Source of the DNA: Verrucomicrobiota bacterium
GTDB taxonomy: Bacteria; Verrucomicrobiota; Verrucomicrobiia; Limisphaerales; AV2
NCBI GenBank assembly: GCA_003218935.1
Contig: QHPA01000070.1
Coordinates: 1 to 13,203, forward strand
DNA: 13,203 nt
Reading direction: 5' to 3'
A program made the position numbers and the translations under genes. The notes below the pieces were generated by a model. That model saw nothing but the letters and a program-made list of their open reading frames with translations, did not search any database and was not told the DNA's origin. Positions 6,807 through 11,731 of this stretch are shown here, one piece after another. How positions within the stretch are numbered: the stretch's first letter is position 1; each line of letters begins with the position of its first letter.

Positions 6807-6894
6807 CTGGGATGTGCGACATGCGGAAAAAAATACGAACGCGAGGAAGACAGCCGTGAGACCGACAGGTTTGGAAAAAAGAAAATACCTACAT
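6807..6894 (-). other. Orphaned signal-peptide codons with one extra base after ATG
   Basis: In frame with the sulfatase below, codons from 6890 encode RYFLFSKPVGLTAVF then LAFVFFSACRTSQ: basic start, long hydrophobic core and a lipobox-like FSAC, a convincing secretion or lipoprotein leader. No ATG, GTG or TTG begins it in frame. An ATG at 6894-6892 stands one base out: it is followed by T (6891) and then AGG, so it reads ATG-TAG. Removing that single T gives MRYFLFSKPVG joined to the intact sulfatase, 476 residues in all. Either this is a sequencing or assembly indel or the gene has lost export. Confidence 0.75.
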
Positions 6895-6950
6895 GCGGCT
6901 TGCCTGGGCAGACTGCAACCTTTGGATTTGATGGTTTGAACTTCTGAACC

Positions 6951-7156
6951 GTAGCAGCCAACGTAAGGAGGCTCTCATTGATTTCGGATTTCGGATTTTG
7001 AGTAATGAGCCTTTTACTCCGAAAATGGGATTGGAGGAAACGCTCGCCCTCACCCTGGCCCTCTCCCCCAGGAGAGGGGGGAAGCGCGCACAGTTCCCGG
7101 AATTTTCGCGCCCGTTGGTGTGGTATTGCGTCATGGGGACTTACGTCGGCTGCTAC
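6951..7156. repeat. Inverted GTAG repeats enclosing two other repeats
   Basis: This fills most of the 6895-7200 gap. The left unit begins GTAGCAGCCAACGTAAGGAG at 6951. The right unit, ending at CTAC 7153-7156, reads on the minus strand GTAGCAGCCGACGTAAGTCC. They face each other, and each forms a weak stem around ACGTAAG. GAACC precedes the left unit and GGTTC follows the right one. Between them lie three tandem 7-base units (GATTTCG, GATTTCG, GATTTTG; 6980-7000) and a CCCTCTCC-CCCA-GGAGAGGG hairpin (7059-7078) of the CCCTCACCCTGGCCCTCTCC type seen in many bacterial genomes. No gene is supported here. Confidence 0.85.
7059..7078. repeat. Perfect 8-bp-stem hairpin of a widespread repeat type
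   Basis: CCCTCTCC (7059-7066), loop CCCA, GGAGAGGG (7071-7078), preceded by GCCCTCACCCTGG. It lies immediately beyond the stop of the sulfatase at 7201-8694 and could fold in that transcript, but no T-run follows, so I do not call it a terminator. Confidence 0.8.
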
Positions 7157-7200
7157 GAGGCAAGGTTCCGGCCCGCGCACGAGTTCGCTGATTTGCGGCT

Positions 7201-8694
7201 TCACGGTGCGTAGGGAATTGTCCCGTTGGCGCTCACTTGGTAACCCCATTTCGCGATGTATTCCGCGCCGGGCCGGAACTCGTCGCCGCGTTCCCGCAGT
7301 TTCCGTTTGAGCAACGCTTCCATCTCGGACTGCAACGCGGCGTGGGCCGGCACGTTCACAAGGTTGTTGGTTTGATACGGGTCGGTAAGGTTGTCGAAGA
7401 GCAGCCACGGGCCGCTCAGATCGCGGACGTAGGTGTAACAGGTCGTGCGCACACCGCGGTATTCCTTGCCGCCGGCGCGGCGCTCCCATTCGCCGAACGG
7501 AGCGGAGCAGAGGACCACGGTGGCGCCGTCGCCGGGAGCCTTTCCGTCGCGCAAGCAGCCGCTGTAATCGAGGCCTTCGACGCTCTTTGGAATCGGCACA
7601 CCACACAAGCCGAGCAGCGTCGGCATCACGTCCTCGGAATTGATCGGCGCGTCGAGCGAACGCGGCTTGAGGCCCGGTCCTCCCGGCCAGCGCACCAGCA
7701 TCGGCACGCGGATCGATTCGTCGAACGGCTTCTGTTTCTTGAACATTCCCTGCGAACCGAGCATGTCTCCGTGATCGGCGCTGAAGACCAGGATTGTGTC
7801 CTCCGCGAGGCCGGTGTCGTGCAATGTTTCAAGCAGCTCGCCCATGCAATCGTCGAGCGCGGTGCAATGCGCGTAGTAACCAGCCAGAATCTTCCGCGCC
7901 TCGCCTTGCAACTTGTCGGAAACGTTCGGCCTCAGCATCAGCTTTGCGGGGTCATACAAGGCGCGATACTTCCCCGGCGCGCTGAAATACGGATCATGCG
8001 GCGGGCCCCACGCGACGAACAACAGAAACGGCTTCTCCGACTTCGCGCGGCTGCGGAGATAATCACAAGCGTCGTGTGTCTGGGCGATGGCGTCGTAACC
8101 GGGCCACTTCAGTTTGTCCGGAGCGTCGGCGTAGTAGTACGAGTTCGAGTAGTCGTGGGTGCATTCGAGCACTCTCCAGTAGTCAAAGCCCTGACGCCGT
8201 TCGCGCGGGATAAAGGTCGATCGCCCGTCTCCGTTCAAATGCCACTTGCCGATGTAACCGGTGTCGTAGCCCTCCGACTTGAGGACCCTGGCGATGGTCA
8301 TGGCGTTGGGATTGAGCGGGACGTCGTTGAGGAAGACGCCGTGCGTCAACGGCCGCTGGCCGGTGAGCAACGACGCCCGCGTCGGCGAGCAGACCGGCAT
8401 GCCTGCAACCGCGTTGATGAATCGGATGCTCTCGGACGCGAGGCGGTCGAAGTTCGGCGTTCTGACGTTCGGATCACCCGCGAATCCAAATGCCTGGGCG
8501 CGCCATTGGTCGGCCAGCACGATGAGGATGTTCGGCTTCCGCACGGCGGCCAGGGCCGGATTCGACGCAACCGCCAAAATCAGAAACAGGACCAGAACTT
8601 CTGCTGCCCATGAAGGTGGGGCGAGACTCCGTCGAGCCCTAATTTTCTGTCGTTGGGAGATCAGGGCTCGACGGAGTCTCGCCCCACCGTTCAT
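7201..8694 (-). CDS. Secreted sulfatase (CSPTR type) with repeat-derived N-terminus
   Basis: A 497-residue type-I sulfatase from the ATG at 8694. Residues 3-27 (GARLRRALISQRQKIRARRS...) are encoded by a palindromic repeat and form an unusually long, very basic n-region. The native hydrophobic core AAEVLVLFLILAVA and a cleavage site after NPALA (about 49) follow. Catalytic motifs: KPNILIVLADQW (Asp62), formylglycine Cys102 in CSPTR with ASLLTGQ, GKWHL (Lys150, His152), PPHDPY (His233), SADHGDMLGSQGMFKKQKPF (Asp308, His309), and DESIRVPMLVRWPGG. The DHGDMLG pattern and the YYAHCTALDDCMG helix resemble the choline-sulfatase/iduronate-sulfatase-like branch. The open frame continues upstream to 8985 only through repeat DNA, so I reject earlier starts. 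No other disruption is seen. Confidence 0.9.
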   Translation of the reverse strand: MNGGARLRRALISQRQKIRARRSLAPPSWAAEVLVLFLILAVASNPALAAVRKPNILIVLADQWRAQAFGFAGDPNVRTPNFDRLASESIRFINAVAGMPVCSPTRASLLTGQRPLTHGVFLNDVPLNPNAMTIARVLKSEGYDTGYIGKWHLNGDGRSTFIPRERRQGFDYWRVLECTHDYSNSYYYADAPDKLKWPGYDAIAQTHDACDYLRSRAKSEKPFLLFVAWGPPHDPYFSAPGKYRALYDPAKLMLRPNVSDKLQGEARKILAGYYAHCTALDDCMGELLETLHDTGLAEDTILVFSADHGDMLGSQGMFKKQKPFDESIRVPMLVRWPGGPGLKPRSLDAPINSEDVMPTLLGLCGVPIPKSVEGLDYSGCLRDGKAPGDGATVVLCSAPFGEWERRAGGKEYRGVRTTCYTYVRDLSGPWLLFDNLTDPYQTNNLVNVPAHAALQSEMEALLKRKLRERGDEFRPGAEYIAKWGYQVSANGTIPYAP

Positions 8695-8695
8695 G
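8609..8695. repeat. 25-bp inverted repeat element (copy 2) with CATG flanks
   Basis: Arms 8615-8639 and 8664-8688 are perfect reverse complements and identical to those at 5297-5370; the 24-base centre is the reverse complement of that copy's centre with few changes. CATG flanks the element at 8609-8612 and 8692-8695, leaving 79 bases between, which looks like a 4-bp target-site duplication. The downstream-gene ATG at 8694 lies inside the duplicated CATG. The element is 83 bp with one CATG, not a multiple of three. Confidence 0.88.
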
Positions 8696-8720
8696 GCCCC
8701 AATGCGTGAACGCCGCGCTC

Positions 8721-8740
8721 CACGCCTAATGCATCCTCCT
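8721..8740 (-). promoter_or_regulatory. Ancestral ribosome binding site and GTG start, now disconnected
   Basis: AGGAGG (8740-8735) precedes a GTG at 8723 by 11 bases. That GTG now reads ERGVHALGP and stops at TGA (8693-8691), exactly where the repeat element begins. Without the 83-bp insertion the same frame continues GGG-CCA-TGG-GCA-GCA, i.e. GPWAAEVLVLFLIL, a short ordinary signal peptide joined to the sulfatase. This is inferred to be the original start. Confidence 0.6.
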
Positions 8741-8745
8741 GAACC

Positions 8746-8820
8746 GTAGCCGCCGACGTGAGTCGGCGCTAATCCTTTGCCTCGAAGCAAACACGTGCGC
8801 CGACTCACGTCGGCGGCTAC
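8746..8820. repeat. GTAG-headed 23-bp perfect inverted repeat
   Basis: GTAGCCGCCGACGTGAGTCG... at 8746-8768 is the exact reverse complement of 8798-8820, which ends ...CGGCGGCTAC; the spacer is 29 bases. Each arm can also fold on itself (CGCCGAC-GTGA-GTCGGCG). The GTAG foot, GAACC before and GGTTC after match the pair at 6951-7156, which is a diverged copy of the same family. It lies between the sulfatase ending at 8910 and the start region of the next one. The remaining 8821-8909 contains nothing I recognise. Confidence 0.9.
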
Positions 8821-8909
8821 GAGGGTTCGAGGGGAGTTGCGCGAACCTCCGCCCGCGTCGCCGGTCCGGAAATTAATTCCGGCAAAAATTCTGAAGGTAC
8901 GCATGAGCA

Positions 8910-10304
8910 TCAGTGAAGTGCAGGCGTTTTCGGCTTGGGCAACACTGCATCCATCAGCTTCCGCCAGGCGGCAACACGCGCCCACGTTTCCGCGTCAGCG
9001 CGCAGTGGATCGAACGCCGAAGGCACGAAGTCCACATAAAGCTTGCGGTACGACACGGGGTCGAAGTTGGGGTTCGGTGAGTTGGTCTGCGCTCCCGCGC
9101 GTTGGCGCCACGCCGCGATCGCCAGGTTGAACAGTTCCACACGACCATCCTCGTAGTGTTCGACGAGTTTCCAGTCGCCTTCGCGGATCGCGCCTGCCGG
9201 TTGGCTGCCCTGGTTGGTGTAGTGCGGGAAATGCCAGTAGAAAGGGCGCGCCTTCGGCTGGCCGCGACCGAGCAGAAGCGAAGTGATGCTGACGCCGTCC
9301 AGATCGCGCGGCGTTCGGGCGCGAGCAATCTCCACCAGCGTGGGCAACCAGTCGGTGTTGATGACCGGCGTGTCCACGACGCGGGCGGCCGGGACCTTGC
9401 CCGGCCAACGCGCGATGAGCGGAGCGCGCAGGCCGCCTTCGTACAGGTAACCCTTGCCGGCGCGGAACGGCGTGTTGTGCGTGATGCGCGCATGGGGACC
9501 CTCGGGGACGTGCAAACCGCCGTGGTCGGAGGTGAAGATCACCAGCGTGCGGTCGCGCAATCCGAGCGCATCCAGTTTCGCGAGCAACAGCCCAACGGTG
9601 TCGTCGAGGGTTTCAACCAACGCGGCGTAAACAGGCTCGAAGGCGCCGGCGTTCTTCGCAACGAGTTCCGCCCTGGCCGAATAAGGAATGTGCGGACTGT
9701 TATGCGCGAGATAGAGAAAGAACGGCCGATCACGATTCTTCTGCACAAACTCGATCGCGCGGGCGGTGAGGTCGTATTCACCCTTGCCGCCTTCCGCTGC
9801 GGACGGTTTCGTCACGGCGTTGCCGGGATGATAGAGATCGAAGCCCTGGTCGGTCGGCAAAAAGCCCTCGCCGCCAAGATGCCATTTGCCGATGCACGCG
9901 GTCGCATAGCCGGCGTCGCGCAGGCACTCAGCCACCGTCCTTTCCATAAGCGGCAACTGCTGTTCGATGATCGGATGGAGAAGTTTCTGCGACGGACAGT
10001 CCGGCCGCCCCGGCAGATACGTCGTCAGATGCAGACGGGCCGGGGCTTTGCCCGTCAGGATCGCCGCGCGCGAAGGCGAACAGATCGGCTGGGCAACGTA
10101 TGCGCACGTGAAACGCGAACCCTCGGAAGCAAGGCGGTCGAGGTTCGGGGTGTGATGTTCGCGCCGCCCGTAACAGGCGATGTCGTTCGGCCCGAGATCA
10201 TCTGCAAGAATGAAGACAATGTTCGGGCGCGGTGGCGCGCCGGCTGCGAATACGGTCCACGCGGTGAGCGACCAGAGCGCGAATACAAACAGTGGTCGTT
10301 TCAT
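8910..10304 (-). CDS. Secreted arylsulfatase (CSPSR type)
   Basis: An intact 464-residue type-I sulfatase. The signal peptide is MKRPLFVFALWSLTAWTVFA with cleavage near residue 20-22. Motifs: RPNIVFILADDLG (Asp35, Asp36), formylglycine Cys75 in CSPSR with AAILTGK, GKWHLGG (Lys140, His142), HNSPHIPY (His205), TSDHGG (Asp260, His261), and PFRAGKGYLYEGGLRAPLI with Lys284. The C-terminal part has GDWKLVEHYEDGRVELFNL, then a short Trp-rich helical end. Asp-His replaces Asp-Asn at the second metal site, as in several sulfatase branches. The ATG at 10304 overlaps the stop of the upstream reading frame by four bases (ATGA), a translational-coupling arrangement that places it in one operon with the broken sulfatase before it. 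Similar enzymes are often annotated N-acetylgalactosamine-6-sulfatase-like; substrate not provable here. Confidence 0.95.
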   Translation of the reverse strand: MKRPLFVFALWSLTAWTVFAAGAPPRPNIVFILADDLGPNDIACYGRREHHTPNLDRLASEGSRFTCAYVAQPICSPSRAAILTGKAPARLHLTTYLPGRPDCPSQKLLHPIIEQQLPLMERTVAECLRDAGYATACIGKWHLGGEGFLPTDQGFDLYHPGNAVTKPSAAEGGKGEYDLTARAIEFVQKNRDRPFFLYLAHNSPHIPYSARAELVAKNAGAFEPVYAALVETLDDTVGLLLAKLDALGLRDRTLVIFTSDHGGLHVPEGPHARITHNTPFRAGKGYLYEGGLRAPLIARWPGKVPAARVVDTPVINTDWLPTLVEIARARTPRDLDGVSITSLLLGRGQPKARPFYWHFPHYTNQGSQPAGAIREGDWKLVEHYEDGRVELFNLAIAAWRQRAGAQTNSPNPNFDPVSYRKLYVDFVPSAFDPLRADAETWARVAAWRKLMDAVLPKPKTPALH

Positions 10305-10576
10305 CGTTTCGCAGGATTTGTCGGCGCTTTTCCCGACGGTTTCCCGGCTCCGCCGTCGCTGACATAGTAATAGCGGTCAAACTCGGCGCCTTTGCCCAGC
10401 GCGCGCGGGTCGTTTGTTTCGATCTGGTAACGGTCGAGTTGCGTGCGAAGCTTCGCTTTGGTTCCGGCGTAACGTGACTCGTTTGCAACGTTGGTCATCT
10501 GCGTTGGGTCCCGGCTCAGATCGTAGAGTTCCTCGGCTGGGCGTTTGCCAACGGCGAGATCGAACAGACGTTTCAT
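10301..10576 (-). CDS. C-terminal piece of the preceding sulfatase in another frame
   Basis: The 91 residues from the ATG at 10576 read MKRLFDLAVGKRPAEELYDL, then SRDPTQMTNVANE and a tail ending in DRYYYVSDGG. ELYDLxxDPxxxxNVA is the standard closing signature of type-I sulfatases and has no independent function. It is therefore the end of the sulfatase in the 10573-11706 frame, offset by one base. Its ATG overlaps that frame's TGA as ATGA, so re-initiation could produce it as a separate polypeptide. Upstream in this frame PGDQPD follows a TGA, so the frame cannot be read in from further upstream. Confidence 0.8.
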   Translation of the reverse strand: MKRLFDLAVGKRPAEELYDLSRDPTQMTNVANESRYAGTKAKLRTQLDRYQIETNDPRALGKGAEFDRYYYVSDGGAGKPSGKAPTNPAKR

Positions 10577-11706
10577 GTCCGGCTGGTCGCCCGGTCAGGC
10601 TCCAAGTTTCGCAGGTAAAGGAACTGTGCCGTGCGCATCGCGCGGATGGGATAGCCGACATTGCCGGCGCGCACGTTTGCGTGGCGTTCGCGACCGAAGA
10701 ACACCTTGTCACGCGCCGGATCGGATTTCCCCGAAGTCAGCAACGGCAGGAGGCTTCGACCGGTCATCTCGGACAATGGCTTCAGTGCTGCCGCTTCGAG
10801 AAACGTCGGCGAGAGGTCAGTGAGACTGACGAAGTCGTCAATGACCCGCCCACCTTTGACACGCGGCGGCCAGCGGATGGCCAGCGGCATGCGCGTTCCG
10901 GCGTCGTAGCAAGTCGCCTTGCCCCGCGGGAACGGAAAACCATTGTCGCTGGTGACGACGACAAGGGTGTTGTCAAGCAAGCCGCCTTCATCAAGCAGTT
11001 TGAGCATTTCACCCACGTCGCGATCGAAGCGTTCGATCTCGAAGTAATAGTCGAGAATGTCACTGCGAACGGTCTTTGTGTCGGGCAGGAACAGCGGCAC
11101 CGTCACCTCTTCGAGGCGGTGGCCTGACTTCACGCCCGCGCCGCGTTCGTAAGGCCGGTGTGGATCCTGACTGCCGAACCAGAAACAGAACGGCTTTCCC
11201 AGCGGCACACTTTTCAGGAACGTCGCGAAATCCTTGTAAGCCGGGCCCGCCGGATTGTGCTCGCGACCGCCTTGCTTGAAATCGCCGGGGCCCCATCCTT
11301 TTCCTTTAAGGCCGACATGGTAACCCGCCTTCGCCAGCAGATCGGGATAAACCACGAACTTCTTGGGCCAGCGGCTCCACAAATTGGCGCCCTCCTCCAG
11401 CCTCCAGAAATCCTGTCCGGTGAGCAGCGCACCGCGCGACGGTGTGCAGCTCGGCGAGGAGCAGAATGCGTGTCTGAAATTCACGCCCTCGCGAGCGACC
11501 CGGTCGAAGGTTGGAGTGCGACAGACTGTGTCCCCGTTGGCTCCGAAGTGCCACCAGGACGCGTCGTCCGCGATGCAAAGCAGGATGTTGGGGCGCGAAT
11601 CAGCGGCGCGACCGGCAATTGCCAGCGCACAGAGGAAGAGCAAGCAGACAACTTTCCGAATTTTTATTGCGCCTTGAGTCCTTGCGCCTGCGAGCTGTCG
11701 GTTCAT
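10573..11706 (-). CDS. Heparan N-sulfatase-like sulfatase, C-terminus frameshifted
   Basis: 377 residues from the ATG at 11706; a GTG at 11721 is a less likely start. Signal peptide: basic IKIRK, hydrophobic VVCLLFLCALAIAG, cleavage near RAA (about 35). Catalytic motifs: RPNILLCIADDASWWHFGAN (Asp47, Asp48), formylglycine Cys87 in CTPSR, GKGWGPGDF (Lys136; no GKWH His), QDPHRPY (His183), TSDNGFPFPRGKATCYDAG (Asp254, Asn255, Lys263). WHFGAN, GWGPG and DPHRPY recall bacterial proteins annotated heparan N-sulfatase; I infer that branch from memory. The frame ends FLYLRNLEPDRATSRT and TGA, losing the expected ELYDL end, which is found one frame over at 10301-10576. About 30 residues that I recall in relatives between LRNLxPDR and the FDLAxxKRPAEELYDL stretch are also absent, suggesting a small out-of-frame deletion. 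Activity doubtful. Confidence 0.85.
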   Translation of the reverse strand: MNRQLAGARTQGAIKIRKVVCLLFLCALAIAGRAADSRPNILLCIADDASWWHFGANGDTVCRTPTFDRVAREGVNFRHAFCSSPSCTPSRGALLTGQDFWRLEEGANLWSRWPKKFVVYPDLLAKAGYHVGLKGKGWGPGDFKQGGREHNPAGPAYKDFATFLKSVPLGKPFCFWFGSQDPHRPYERGAGVKSGHRLEEVTVPLFLPDTKTVRSDILDYYFEIERFDRDVGEMLKLLDEGGLLDNTLVVVTSDNGFPFPRGKATCYDAGTRMPLAIRWPPRVKGGRVIDDFVSLTDLSPTFLEAAALKPLSEMTGRSLLPLLTSGKSDPARDKVFFGRERHANVRAGNVGYPIRAMRTAQFLYLRNLEPDRATSRT

Positions 11707-11731
11707 GGAGAGGCGTGTCACAGGCCCGAAT

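Noticed and set aside
7059..7078. Intrinsic terminator after the 7201-8694 sulfatase
   Set aside because: The stem is good but no T-run follows on the minus strand, and the sequence matches a widespread dispersed repeat type.
8695..8985. Upstream extension of the sulfatase frame from 8694 to 8985
   Set aside because: The added residues are translated from the GTAG inverted repeat and intergenic DNA, show no signal-peptide character and would bury the real leader deep inside the protein.
10301..10576. Independent small gene
   Set aside because: Its sequence is the conserved C-terminal signature of sulfatases and continues the preceding protein, so it is a displaced fragment, although it is listed because re-initiation could translate it.
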